A stretch of 64,000 bases of DNA from Coraliomargarita sp. (GTDB lineage: Bacteria > Verrucomicrobiota > Verrucomicrobiia > Opitutales > UBA953): positions 1 through 64,000 of the forward strand of contig JAHEJL010000006.1 of assembly GCA_024638885.1 (NCBI GenBank), written 5' to 3'. This document shows, piece by piece, positions 40,589 to 52,348 of this stretch; position 1 is the stretch's first letter, and every line of letters begins with the position of its first letter. A program made the translations under genes and the position numbers. Below the pieces are notes generated by a model. That model was not told the DNA's origin. It searched no databases and saw nothing but the letters and a program-made list of their open reading frames with translations.

Positions 40589-41260
40589 CTACCCTTCCGG
40601 CGTAAACCCGAGCACGACATCCCAGCGCGCGGAGAGCTCGCCGGCCTTGGATCCTTTGAGCGGATTGAAGTCGAGCGTGACGCTCTCGCGCAGCTTGGCG
40701 TCCTTGATGCCCTTATAGACCATGTCGTTGGCGTTGAGCTCGTGGCCCTTGATATAGCACTGGGTGATGAGCTCCTTCTTGCCCTTGATGCGCACGGCCA
40801 GGTGGATGTGCGGCGTGCGCGGCTTATAGGGCACGGGCTTGATGGTGCGGAACACATACTCGCCGTTCGTGCCGGTGAGGAAACGTCCGAAGCCCTGGAA
40901 ATTACCGTCCCGCTTATCGGCGTTGCCGGTCTTGGTGTGGAGGTAGGCACCGTTGCTATCGGCCTGCCAGATCTCGACCAGCGCGTTGCGGACGGGGTCG
41001 CCATGCTCATCGAGGATGCGCCCGGACAGCCAGGCGACCTCGCCGACCGCCGGCGTGATGCCGTTGTTCACGATGATGAGGTCGTTGTCGGTATCGAGCG
41101 GGAGCTTGTCGGGGTAGAACGGGCCTTCGGTCTGCTTGGGCGTGCGGGTGAGCGCTTCGGCGAACGCACCGGGCATCGCGAACATCGCGGCGCCCAGGGC
41201 CACCTGCCGGAGGAAATCACGACGGGCACGCAGATCGGCAGGCAGAGGGGGTAAGGCCAT
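40589..41260 (-). CDS. Tat-exported intradiol-type dioxygenase (protocatechuate 3,4-dioxygenase-like)
   Basis: RARRDFLRQVALGAAMFAMPGAFA Tat signal; TEGPFYPDKLP; GDPVRNALVEIWQADSNGAY; PYKPRTPHIHLAVR. Confidence 0.85.
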   Translation of the reverse strand: MALPPLPADLRARRDFLRQVALGAAMFAMPGAFAEALTRTPKQTEGPFYPDKLPLDTDNDLIIVNNGITPAVGEVAWLSGRILDEHGDPVRNALVEIWQADSNGAYLHTKTGNADKRDGNFQGFGRFLTGTNGEYVFRTIKPVPYKPRTPHIHLAVRIKGKKELITQCYIKGHELNANDMVYKGIKDAKLRESVTLDFNPLKGSKAGELSARWDVVLGFTPEG

Positions 41261-41273
41261 GCGGACACAATGT

Positions 41274-41305
41274 GCAAAGGTGCGGAGGTGCAAAAGGGCA
41301 AAGGT
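41274..41305 (-). repeat. Four tandem octamers upstream of Tat dioxygenase
   Basis: Minus strand: ACCTTTGC CCTTTTGC ACCTCCGC ACCTTTGC. Confidence 0.88.
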
Positions 41306-41314
41306 GTGAAAAGA

Positions 41315-41338
41315 GATAGGGGTGGGGGTAAGGGTAGG
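41315..41338. repeat. Hexamer array
   Basis: GATAGG GGTGGG GGTAAG GGTAGG. Confidence 0.65.
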
Positions 41339-41346
41339 CAGCCAAT

Positions 41347-43681
<2,335 letters not shown>

Positions 43682-43685
43682 GGCC

Positions 43686-44468
43686 ATGCTCGCGCTGTCC
43701 TTCCCGAAAGAGATTCCGAGCTTCGGGAAGACGATGACGTTCATCGCGCTGAACGACCTGACGCATTACCTGCTCTTCGCAGGAGCGGCGTGGTTGCTCG
43801 GCTACGTGCTCTTCCGGGGTTGGTGGCACGCCCGCAAGATCATCCCGGAGATGCCCACCGGCGCGGACATGCGTCGCGAGGCGATGTGGTCGGCCCTCAC
43901 CGTCGTCATCTACGGACTGGTGGGCGCGTCCACCCTCGCGCTCAAGAAACTCGGCTGGACGCAGCTCTACACCAAGGTCGACGACTACGGCTGGGGCTGG
44001 TTCTGGGGCAGCATCGTCGTGGTCATCTTCGTTCATGACGCGTACTTCTACTGGACGCACCGGCTGATCCATCACCCGAAGCTGTTCCGCTTCTTCCACG
44101 GCGTGCACCACGAGAGCCATAATCCCAGCCCATGGGCGGCGTATTGCTTCAGCCCCGGCGAAGCCGTCATCCAGGCGGGCATCTTCCCGCTCGTCGCCCT
44201 GACCGTGCCGATCCACCCCGGTGCGTTCGGGCTCTTCATGCTCTGGCAGATCACCTTCAACGTCGCCGGCCACACCGGCTACGAGTTCCACGCCAAGTGG
44301 CTCATGGACTCCTGGCTCGGCAAGTTCCTGAACACCCCGACGAACCACGTCCAGCACCACGAGAGCTTCAAGGGGAACTACGGCCTGTACTTCAACTACT
44401 GGGACCGCTGGATGGGCACCAACCACCCCGACTACGAAAACCGCTTCCGCCAAGTGACTTCCCGATGA
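43686..44468 (+). CDS. Sterol desaturase/fatty acid hydroxylase family protein
   Basis: HDAYFYWTHRLIHH; FHGVHHESHNPSPW; TNHVQHHESFKGNYGLYFNYWDRWMGTNH histidine boxes. Confidence 0.9.
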   Translation: MLALSFPKEIPSFGKTMTFIALNDLTHYLLFAGAAWLLGYVLFRGWWHARKIIPEMPTGADMRREAMWSALTVVIYGLVGASTLALKKLGWTQLYTKVDDYGWGWFWGSIVVVIFVHDAYFYWTHRLIHHPKLFRFFHGVHHESHNPSPWAAYCFSPGEAVIQAGIFPLVALTVPIHPGAFGLFMLWQITFNVAGHTGYEFHAKWLMDSWLGKFLNTPTNHVQHHESFKGNYGLYFNYWDRWMGTNHPDYENRFRQVTSR

Positions 44469-44908
44469 CCTCGACCCCTCTCCCTGAAGCCGCCGCCGAG
44501 CTCGCCCGCAAGGGCGACACCGCTGGGTTGGCGGCACTGCTGAAGGACGGCCTGGCGGTGGACGCGCAGGACGCCAAGGGCAACTCGCTGCTGATGCTGG
44601 CTTCCTATCACGGCAAGGCCGAGACGGTCGCGATGCTGCTCAAGGCGAACGCCTCGGTCGACCTTCGTAACGCGAAAGGCCAGACACCCCTCGGCGGCGT
44701 GGCCTTCAAGGGCTATGCCGACATCGCCACCCTGCTCCTCGACGCCGGCGCGGATCCGATCGCGGACCAAGGCGGCCAGACCCCGGTCGACTACGCCACG
44801 ATGTTCGGCCGCCAGGAAATCCTCGTCCTCCTCCGCGAGCGCCGCGGCGCCGCCGCCAAGCCCACACGCTGGTTCAGCAAGCTGATCGGCTGGGTACGGA
44901 GAAGTTAA
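44465..44908 (+). CDS. Ankyrin-repeat protein
   Basis: ATGA overlap with upstream gene; DAQDAKGNSLLMLASYHGKAETVAMLLKANASVDLRNAKGQTPLGGVAFKGYADIATLLLDAGADP. Confidence 0.88.
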   Translation: MTSTPLPEAAAELARKGDTAGLAALLKDGLAVDAQDAKGNSLLMLASYHGKAETVAMLLKANASVDLRNAKGQTPLGGVAFKGYADIATLLLDAGADPIADQGGQTPVDYATMFGRQEILVLLRERRGAAAKPTRWFSKLIGWVRRS

Positions 44909-44990
44909 TCACCTTTCGGACGGCAGGCGGCGGTATGGCGTGATTACCACTCGTCTCCGTCCGGACATGGCCCATCCTGTGCTCACCCCC

Positions 44991-46973
44991 ATGCGATATC
45001 CGCTGCTTTGCCTGACGGCCCTGCTGGCCATGCTGACGTGCGTATGCGCCGAGACCTTGCCTCCGCTGAAGGACGGCAAGGTGCCGCAGATCCTCGATGA
45101 GCTCTGGGCTGGGCATGATCCACGCAAGGAACCGCTCGAGGCTGAGGTGACCAAGGAATGGGAACAGGATGGCATCGTCTGTAAGATCGTCCGCTACCGG
45201 GTGGGCGTCTTCAAGGGCCAGCCGGCCACGGTCGCCGCCTTCTTCGCCGCGCCGAAAGGCGCGAAGCTCTTGCCCGGCCTGATGCACATCCACGGCGGCG
45301 GGCAGTCCGCCAACCTCGGCAACGTGATCTCCGATGCGAAGCGCGGCTACGCGAGCCTGTCGCTCAATTGGGGCGGCAACAAGATGACGCTGGCTGACGG
45401 CAAGGTCTACGACGGTCTCAATACCGACTGGGGCGCGCTCGACGCCACGCACCCGCCTCAGCGCAACAAGGTCAATCACTTCGCCGGCGGCACGGCGCCC
45501 GATGCCTTCACGCTCGATGCGGTGGATTCTCCGCGGAACGACAACTGGTTCCTGGTCACGCTCGCCGCGCGCCGCGGACTGACGTTCCTCGAAAACCAGC
45601 CGGAGGTCGACCCGGCCCGCCTCGGCGTCTACGGCCATTCGATGGGCGGCCGGCTCACGACCCAGCTCACCGGCATCGACCCGCGCGTGAAGGCCGCGGT
45701 ACCGTCCTGCGGCGGCTCGGGCGACCTCACCGCCACGCCCGACGAGATGCCCGGCGGTCAACGCTCCAAGGCCACGCCGCTCGAATTGGCGACGATCTCG
45801 GAAAACCCCTACATCCGCCGCCTCGCCGTACCGACGCTGTGGCTCTCGCCGACGAATGATTTCCACGCGCTTATGGACAACATGGCTTGGACGTGGCGCG
45901 ACGTCCCCGATGCGCTCCTGCGTTTGAGCGTGTCGCCGCATTTCAACCACCGGCACGACCATGCCAGCGCCCTGACGCAGCACCTCTGGTTCGAGACCTA
46001 CCTCAAGGGGAAGACCGGGCTCATCCCCGCCACGCCTAACATCGCCCTCGAGCTCGGACGCACCCCCAAGATCATCGTCACGCCCGACCCAGCCCTGCCC
46101 TGTAAGACTGTCCGCATCTACTACAGCCAGGACGTCCATGAACTCACCCGCTTCTGGCGCAGCGCCGAGGTCCGCCAGGAAAACGGACGCTGGATCGCCG
46201 AGGCCTTGCTGGCGGATCACCGGCAGCCGCTCTTCGCCTACGCGAACGCCGTCTACGCGACGCCGGAAGCGTATCGTAAGATCGCCCACCCGCCGGGTGG
46301 AGCGAATACGGACACCTATCACATCAGTTCCCGCGAGACCTGGGCCACGCCGGCTCAACTCAGCGCCTCCAAGGTGCTCATCGAAGATAGTCCCGAGCGG
46401 ATGATCTGCGCGGACAGCGCCGCTTGGGGCGACTGGTATCAGCTCAACTGGGGCCACTCCGACCTCTGGAGCGTGTATACCCGCAAAGTGAAGGACCCAA
46501 GGTGGCGCGGGCCGACGGGGGCCAAGCTATGCTTCGAGATCGCCGCCCGTGAAGACAGCTGGCTGGCGATTCGCTTCGTCAGCAACGACTGGGGTGCTTT
46601 TTCCCCCGGATCGAAAGCCGAATACGCCGCCGTGAAGAAACTCGCGATCAAGGACGGCTGGGCGACGGTCGAAGTCGACCTATCCGAAGTGCGCGCGATC
46701 GGCACGACCAAGGCGAAGCTCGCCGACTGGAGCACGCTGACCGAAATCGGGTTAACGCCGAATATCCCGGCGGAACTCAAGACCGCGGACATGACTCCGG
46801 CGAAAGGTTGGACGCGCGGGTTCGCGCTCAAGATTCGCAACCTACGCTGGGAGGGAGGCTCGTATGGCCTGACGCAGCGCCCCCCGGCCACCCTGACCGA
46901 AGCCGAACGCACCAAGGCCTTCAACGACTCCATCAAGGCCTCCCTCGAACAAGAGAAGAGAGATCGAAAGTGA
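44991..46973 (+). CDS. Secreted alpha/beta-hydrolase (acetyl esterase-like) with C-terminal beta-sandwich-like region
   Basis: Signal MRYPLLCLTALLAMLTCVCAE; LGVYGHSMGGRLT; HIHGGGQ. Confidence 0.75.
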   Translation: MRYPLLCLTALLAMLTCVCAETLPPLKDGKVPQILDELWAGHDPRKEPLEAEVTKEWEQDGIVCKIVRYRVGVFKGQPATVAAFFAAPKGAKLLPGLMHIHGGGQSANLGNVISDAKRGYASLSLNWGGNKMTLADGKVYDGLNTDWGALDATHPPQRNKVNHFAGGTAPDAFTLDAVDSPRNDNWFLVTLAARRGLTFLENQPEVDPARLGVYGHSMGGRLTTQLTGIDPRVKAAVPSCGGSGDLTATPDEMPGGQRSKATPLELATISENPYIRRLAVPTLWLSPTNDFHALMDNMAWTWRDVPDALLRLSVSPHFNHRHDHASALTQHLWFETYLKGKTGLIPATPNIALELGRTPKIIVTPDPALPCKTVRIYYSQDVHELTRFWRSAEVRQENGRWIAEALLADHRQPLFAYANAVYATPEAYRKIAHPPGGANTDTYHISSRETWATPAQLSASKVLIEDSPERMICADSAAWGDWYQLNWGHSDLWSVYTRKVKDPRWRGPTGAKLCFEIAAREDSWLAIRFVSNDWGAFSPGSKAEYAAVKKLAIKDGWATVEVDLSEVRAIGTTKAKLADWSTLTEIGLTPNIPAELKTADMTPAKGWTRGFALKIRNLRWEGGSYGLTQRPPATLTEAERTKAFNDSIKASLEQEKRDRK

Positions 46974-47032
46974 ATTATCAGGTGGAAGCGGCTGACGGCT
47001 GGGGAATGCCATTCTTCGCTGGGCAAACCAAG

Positions 47033-47092
47033 GCAGGGGCACGATTCATCGTGCAATCCTGTTCGGAGGGCGCGGCGTAGCCGCGCCCCTAC
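47033..47092. repeat. BIME-like double hairpin, class 3 (left foot degenerate)
   Basis: GCAGGGGCACGATTCATCGTGC...GGGCGCGGCGTAGCCGCGCCCCTAC. Confidence 0.75.
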
Positions 47093-47134
47093 CCTCGGCC
47101 GCCCTGCGGCGGCCAGAGACGGAAAGCCTGCGGC

Positions 47135-47773
47135 TCAGACGACTGCCGGCAGCTGGTCCAGCGAGGTGATGAAAACGTCGGCGCCGGCCTTCACCTTGGC
47201 ACGGACGGCATAACGGCCGAAGCCGACGACCTTGTCGGCGTCCCCCTTGACCTCGAGGTCGCTGGCGCCGTCGCCGACCATGACGACGTGGGTGGCCTGG
47301 TGCTCGGCGCGGAGGCGGCGGGCGACGACGTTCTTGCCCTTGGACCGGCAGGTCGGGCAGGACTCGTCGAAACCGGCGTAGGAGCCATCGGCGTTGAAAC
47401 GAAGGATGACGGCTTCGACGCGGTCGATGCCAAGGAAAGCGGCGAGAGGCAGGATGGCCTGGGTGAAGCCGCCGCTGACGATGGCGATCTTCCAGCCAGC
47501 GGCGCGGAGTTTTTCCAAGGTGGCCTTGGCGGTGGGCTCGACGGTCGCGATATACTTCGCGCCGATCGCTTCGAGCTCGGCCTTGGTCGGCTTGATGATC
47601 TCGAGGCGCTTGGCGAAGATGGCTTCCATCGGCGTGCCGCCGTCCATGGCCGCGTTGGTCATGTCTTCGACGGCCTTGAAGGTCTCCGGACCGCGGAGGC
47701 GGCCAAGTTCGTCGATGCCCTCGATGGACGAGAGGGTCGAATCACAATCGAGAAGGAGGAGCTTCGTGGCCAC
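47135..47773 (-). CDS. serB: HAD-family phosphoserine phosphatase-like protein
   Basis: LLLLDCDSTLSSIEGIDELG; IAIVSGGFTQAI; HVVMVGDGASDLEVKGDAD. Confidence 0.82.
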   Translation of the reverse strand: MATKLLLLDCDSTLSSIEGIDELGRLRGPETFKAVEDMTNAAMDGGTPMEAIFAKRLEIIKPTKAELEAIGAKYIATVEPTAKATLEKLRAAGWKIAIVSGGFTQAILPLAAFLGIDRVEAVILRFNADGSYAGFDESCPTCRSKGKNVVARRLRAEHQATHVVMVGDGASDLEVKGDADKVVGFGRYAVRAKVKAGADVFITSLDQLPAVV

Positions 47774-47824
47774 GAGGGACTACAAACCGCGGCGCCGATA
47801 AGGTCAAGTAAGGGCGGTGAGTGA

Positions 47825-47852
47825 GAGTATGGAGTATCGAGTATGGAGTATG
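47825..47852 (+). repeat. Four tandem heptamers
   Basis: GAGTATG GAGTATC GAGTATG GAGTATG. Confidence 0.85.
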
Positions 47853-47956
47853 GGGGGATGATGCGTGGTGCCTTCCTCAAATGGGTGGTTCGATATCTGG
47901 ATTTTTTCGGGCGGCGGGTGGCAGCCCCGGGTGGCAGTTGGCCGGATTGTTTGTCC

Positions 47957-48004
47957 TCATCGATTCAGCCCTCGATGCAGTCCTCAATACTGTCATCGAT
48001 TCAG
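47957..48004 (+). repeat. Four tandem dodecamers
   Basis: TCATCGATTCAG CCCTCGATGCAG TCCTCAATACTG TCATCGATTCAG. Confidence 0.85.
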
Positions 48005-48078
48005 TCCTCCGTTAGCCGCCCGACCCTGCCCAATGCAGGATTGCCAGCGGGGCGGGGTTGCTCACTCTCGTTCGCACC

Positions 48079-48480
48079 ATGGCCTGTACCGCTCCTACCT
48101 CCGCTTCCGAAGTCTTCTGCCGCGCCTCCAAGTGCAACCGCCTGATGGGTCGCGTGCTCGTCGCCCTCGCGGTCATCCTGACGCTCGTCATCGTGAAGGG
48201 CGGCACCGAGTTCATCCATAACTCGACCGCCGGCAACGTCGGCACCGCCGAGCGCATCGTCGGCTACGTAGCGATCTTCGCCGCCGAATTCGCGCTGCTG
48301 CTCACCGCCCTCTTCTTCGCCCGCCGTCGCGCTTCCGCCGCCCATCACGCCATGGTGAAGGCCAACAACCTCAAGGCCCTCGAGCTGCTCGCCGCCTCGG
48401 CGACCGACGAAGCCTCGAAGAAGGACCTCCTCGCCCGCGCCGCCGACCTCGTCGCCGGCAAGCCGGGTTGCTGCAAGTAA
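48079..48480 (+). CDS. Small two-TM membrane protein, uncharacterised
   Basis: Two hydrophobic segments; Cys-containing N-terminus and C-terminal GKPGCCK; followed by a terminator. Confidence 0.65.
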   Translation: MACTAPTSASEVFCRASKCNRLMGRVLVALAVILTLVIVKGGTEFIHNSTAGNVGTAERIVGYVAIFAAEFALLLTALFFARRRASAAHHAMVKANNLKALELLAASATDEASKKDLLARAADLVAGKPGCCK

Positions 48481-48497
48481 GCGAAGCCACCCTCCCG

Positions 48498-48530
48498 CAA
48501 AAAGGACGGCCCTGCAGGCCGTCCTTTTTT
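48498..48530 (+). terminator. Rho-independent terminator
   Basis: CAAAAAGGACGGCCCTGCAGGCCGTCCTTTTTT. Confidence 0.92.
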
Positions 48531-48563
48531 GTGCCCGGACAATGCCCTCGAGCGCAACCTAAG

Positions 48564-48617
48564 GTAGGGCCGACCATCCTTGGTCGGCCGCGGTCGAGCA
48601 GGGATGCTCGACCCTAC
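48564..48617. repeat. BIME-like double hairpin, class 1
   Basis: Exact reverse complement of the 53541-53594 copy. Confidence 0.92.
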
Positions 48618-48764
48618 CTTGACGGCTACCTGCGGTTGGCGGTTAGCGCCTGGGGATTCGCAAAGAGACAGAGGGTGATACATTTCTCGTGTCTTTTTCT
48701 TTCCCAACCGCCAGCACCAGCCTCACTCCTTGCCATCCTTAGCCCATGCTCCTACCTTTTGAAC

Positions 48765-49586
48765 ATGCGCTGCCTCCTGCCCCTGCTCGCTTTCGTCTCC
48801 GCCTTCGCGGCCGACGCCCCCGCCCCGCTCCGCGTGTTCATCCGCTGCGGCCCCAAGACCCACGGCCCGGGCGACCATGACCATCCGGCCTTCGCCCGCG
48901 ACTGGCAGCCGTTGCTGACCGCCGCCCGCATGAAGGTCTCGGTCGGCGACGCCGACGCGAAGGGCGTGCAGACCTTCCCCTCCGACGAAGAACTGGCGCG
49001 CACCGACGTGCTCATCATCCACCGCCAAGGCGGCGGCGACTTCAAGCCGGACGAAAAAGCCCGCGTCGAGAAGTTCGCGGCCCGCGGCGGCAGCTTCGTG
49101 GTCATCCACGCCGGTGCGGTCGCCGGCAACAACACCTCGGCCGACTTCTACAAGGACCTCGTCGGCGGCTCCTGGCGCCAGAAGGTGACCAAGTGGCGCG
49201 AAGGCCCGATGGAACTCAAGTTCGTCGACAAGGCCCACGGCATCGCGAAGGACGTCGCCGACTTCGGCATGAAGGACGAGATCTACTACGACATGGACCT
49301 GCGCGCGGACATCCACGCGCTCGCGACCGCGCCGACGCCGAAGAAGCAAGGCGAAGGCTTCGAGGAGCAGACCCAGCTCTGGACGTATGAGAAGCCCGGC
49401 GCCCAGCGCGCGTTCGTCTTCATCCCCGGCCACACCTACCTCAACTTCAGCCGCGTCGACGTGAAGCTCCTGCTCCTCCGCGGCATCGCCTGGGCCGGCC
49501 GACGCGAGAACGTCGGCGAATACGACCTCTGGTCGCGCGTGTCGCTCTCGCCGTCCTTCCCCTCCGACTCGCAGCCGAAGAAGTGA
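48765..49586 (+). CDS. Secreted ThuA-like domain protein
   Basis: Signal peptide; FIRCGPKTHGPGDHDHPAF; VIIHRQGGGDF; GGSFVVIHAG; FIPGHTYLNF. Confidence 0.8.
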   Translation: MRCLLPLLAFVSAFAADAPAPLRVFIRCGPKTHGPGDHDHPAFARDWQPLLTAARMKVSVGDADAKGVQTFPSDEELARTDVLIIHRQGGGDFKPDEKARVEKFAARGGSFVVIHAGAVAGNNTSADFYKDLVGGSWRQKVTKWREGPMELKFVDKAHGIAKDVADFGMKDEIYYDMDLRADIHALATAPTPKKQGEGFEEQTQLWTYEKPGAQRAFVFIPGHTYLNFSRVDVKLLLLRGIAWAGRRENVGEYDLWSRVSLSPSFPSDSQPKK

Positions 49587-49602
49587 GGCGGAAGGCCGGG
49601 GC

Positions 49603-50121
49603 TTAGCAGCCTAGGATCTCGCGGATCTTCGCGCGGCGATAGCGGAAGATACGTTGGACCTTGGTCTTCACGAACGGATAGGCGACCTCGCCGAGCGGCC
49701 AGAGCGGCAGCTTGTAGAGGACTTCGTCGTCCATGCGCGTCTTGCCGCCTTCGTCGGCGAACGTGTGCGTATGGAACCAGACGGCATACGGGCCTTTGAT
49801 CTGCTCGTCGGCGAAGGCGTACGGCGGCTCCCAGTGGGTGATGCGCGTACGCCAGCCGAACGGGATGCCGTTCATCTTCAGGTCATAATCGATGAGCGCG
49901 CCCTGCTTCATCACGATCGGCAGCGGGGTCTTGATGCGGAAGCTCAGCTCGGGCGGGGTGATCGCCTGGAGGTTCTCGGCCTTCGAGAAGAAGTCGAACA
50001 CCTGCTCGATCGGCAGCGGCAGGAGCGTGCTTTCGAAGTAGCGGTGGACGCCGGTGGGCAGCGAGTGCGGTTTCGCGAGATGGTCGCGGCGGTGGGCGCG
50101 GATGACGTCGCTGTAGTCGGA
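49603..50121 (-). CDS. SRPBCC/START-like (ligand-binding) family protein
   Basis: FESTLLPLPIEQVFDFFSKAENLQAITPPELSFRI..GQ-type SRPBCC pattern; alternative start inferred. Confidence 0.7.
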   Translation of the reverse strand, partial: SDYSDVIRAHRRDHLAKPHSLPTGVHRYFESTLLPLPIEQVFDFFSKAENLQAITPPELSFRIKTPLPIVMKQGALIDYDLKMNGIPFGWRTRITHWEPPYAFADEQIKGPYAVWFHTHTFADEGGKTRMDDEVLYKLPLWPLGEVAYPFVKTKVQRIFRYRRAKIREILGC

Positions 50122-50240
50122 CACGGGTGGTGGCGGTGAAGGCAGGCTGGCGTGCCCGGGGCGGGGTGTCAAGGGACGCCCAAGGGGAAAGGGCTTGCGG
50201 CGGGGACCGCTCGGGCTTCCCTTGGGGCACACCCTTTCCA

Positions 50241-50741
50241 ATGGCCTCCCCCCATTCCCGTCGCAAGACCACCGGCGCCTTCGGCAACAACAAGCCTCGC
50301 GACATCAAGCGCGACTTCACCCGCCCCGAGCCGGCCCCGGTCGACACGACTCCCCGCGAACCCAGCTTCGCGGACAAGCTGATCACCTTCGCCCAGCCCA
50401 TCCTGGAACAGGCCGGCGGCAACCACACCGCCGCCAAGGGCGCCATGAACGTCGCCATCCTCATCTGGAACGCGGCCATCGAGGGCGGCCCCAAGATCCA
50501 GGAAGCCAAGACCACCCTGGCCAAGCTCCCTGGCGCCACCGCCGAGCAGGTCGAAGAACTCGTCACCACCATGGTCGCCCGCAAGACCGAGCTCTATCCC
50601 GAGGAAAAGCTGGTCGTGACCAATTTCATCCTGAAGTTCAGCCACAAGCGCGGCGCACAGTTCCGCGTCTCCGCCGTCAACATCAACCCGGAAGGCGTCA
50701 AGAAGGCCGACCTTTCGGACATGGTGAAGGTCTCGGGCTGA
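50241..50741 (+). CDS. Hypothetical protein (166 aa)
   Basis: Single ORF with internal ATG start MASPHSRRKTTGAFG; no family recognised. Confidence 0.6.
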   Translation: MASPHSRRKTTGAFGNNKPRDIKRDFTRPEPAPVDTTPREPSFADKLITFAQPILEQAGGNHTAAKGAMNVAILIWNAAIEGGPKIQEAKTTLAKLPGATAEQVEELVTTMVARKTELYPEEKLVVTNFILKFSHKRGAQFRVSAVNINPEGVKKADLSDMVKVSG

Positions 50742-50782
50742 TCCGCCGTTTCCCGTTTGCGGTGGGCAAGGTTTCGGGCTGA

Positions 50783-52141
50783 ATGAGTCCGCCCATGTCC
50801 ACCGTCGTCCTCCGCAACGCCGAGATCATCAACGAAGGCCGTCGCCTCCGCGCCGACGTCCTCATCCGCGCCGGCCGCATCGAGCGCATCGGGACGATCC
50901 CGGCCGGCACGCCGGCCGACCAGGAATACGACCTGACCGGCAAGCTCCTGCTGCCCGGCCTGATCGACGACCAGGTGCACTTCCGCGAGCCCGGCCTGAC
51001 GCACAAGGCCTGCATCGCCAGCGAAGCCCGCGCGGCCGTCGCCGGCGGCGTGACCTCGTTCATGGAGATGCCGAACACGAATCCTCCGGCGACGACGCAC
51101 GAAGAGCTCGAGAAGAAATACGCCGTCGGCGCGGCGACCTCCGTCGCCAACTACTCCTTCTTCTTCGGCGCGACGAACTCCAACCTCGACGCGGTCAAGG
51201 CCACCGATCCGCGCAAGGTCTGCGGCGTGAAGGTCTTCATGGGCTCCTCGACCGGCGACATGCTCGTCGACGCCGCCGCCACGCTCGAAGGCATCTTCCG
51301 CCACTCCCCCGCCCTCATCGCCACGCACTGCGAGGACACCCCGACGATCAAGGCGGCCGAAGCCGCCGCCAAGGCCAAGTGGGGCGAAGACGTCCCCGCG
51401 GGCGAACACCCGCGTATCCGCTCGGCCGAGGCCTGCTACGCCTCCTCCTCGATGGCCGTCGAGCTGGCCCGGCGCCATGACGCGCGCCTGCACATCCTGC
51501 ATATCACGACGGCGAAGGAGCTCTCGCTCTTCAGCGCCGCGCCGCTCAAGGGCAAGCGCCTGACCGCCGAAGCCTGCGTGCATCACCTCTGGTTCGCCGA
51601 AGAGGACTACGCCCGCCTCGGCCATCAGATCAAATGCAACCCGGCCGTGAAGACCGCCGCCGACCGCGCCGCCGTGCGCGCCGCGGTGGCCGCAGGCGTC
51701 ATCGACGTCATCGCGACCGACCACGCCCCGCACACCCGCGAGGAGAAGGCGCAGACCTACTTCAAGGCCCCGTCCGGCCTGCCGCTCGTCCAGCACTCGC
51801 TGCAGGTGCTCCTCGACCTCGTCGCCCAGGGCGTGCTCACGCTTGAGACCGCCGTCGAACGCGCCTGCCACGCCCCCGCCGTGCTCTTCGGCGTCGAAGA
51901 CCGCGGCTTCGTCCGCGAAGGCTACTGGGCCGACCTCGTCGTGGTGGACCCCAAGAAGCCTTACACGGTCAGGACCGGCAACATCCTCTACCAGTGCGGC
52001 TGGTCGCCGCTCGAAGGCCACACCTTCGGCAGCACCATCGAACGCACCTTCGTCAACGGCGCCTGCGTCTTCGAAGACGGCCAGATCCGCCCCGACGCCC
52101 CGAAGGGGATGAGGCTGACGTTCGACGGGAATTGCCGCTGA
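50783..52141 (+). CDS. pyrC: Dihydroorotase
   Basis: PGLIDDQVHFREPGLTHKA; SFMEMPNTNPPATT; VKVFMGSSTGDM; ATHCED; LHILHITTA; VIATDHAPH. Confidence 0.88.
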   Translation: MSPPMSTVVLRNAEIINEGRRLRADVLIRAGRIERIGTIPAGTPADQEYDLTGKLLLPGLIDDQVHFREPGLTHKACIASEARAAVAGGVTSFMEMPNTNPPATTHEELEKKYAVGAATSVANYSFFFGATNSNLDAVKATDPRKVCGVKVFMGSSTGDMLVDAAATLEGIFRHSPALIATHCEDTPTIKAAEAAAKAKWGEDVPAGEHPRIRSAEACYASSSMAVELARRHDARLHILHITTAKELSLFSAAPLKGKRLTAEACVHHLWFAEEDYARLGHQIKCNPAVKTAADRAAVRAAVAAGVIDVIATDHAPHTREEKAQTYFKAPSGLPLVQHSLQVLLDLVAQGVLTLETAVERACHAPAVLFGVEDRGFVREGYWADLVVVDPKKPYTVRTGNILYQCGWSPLEGHTFGSTIERTFVNGACVFEDGQIRPDAPKGMRLTFDGNCR

Positions 52142-52149
52142 AGCGCGGC

Positions 52150-52302
52150 ATAGATGACTGAGTCGATGACGGATGACAGAGGCCTGAGTCGATAAAGACA
52201 GCAGGGGGTCGAGCATGTCGGTCTTGATTAACCACCCCTTCAAGTCTGTTCGGCTCTGCCATCGCTTCAGTCATCTGCCATCGATTCAGTCATCTGTCCT
52301 CT
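52150..52302. repeat. Inverted word-repeat element (GTCATCGATTCA / TGAATCGATGAC)
   Basis: GATGACTGAGTCGATGACGGATGACAGAGG ... GCCATCGCTTCA GTCATCT GCCATCGATTCA GTCATCT GTCCTC. Confidence 0.8.
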
Positions 52303-52303
52303 T

Positions 52304-52335
52304 CTTGTCCCCTTGCCACCCCGCCAGCCTGCCCC
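52304..52335 (+). repeat. Four degenerate tandem octamers upstream of tgt
   Basis: CTTGTCCC CTTGCCAC CCCGCCAG CCTGCCCC. Confidence 0.55.
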
Positions 52336-52348
52336 CTAGTTTCCGCCC

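Noticed and set aside
47957-48004. Possible mini-CRISPR (short repeats at regular spacing)
   Set aside because: 12-bp units are contiguous with no spacers, and no cas genes are in the window.
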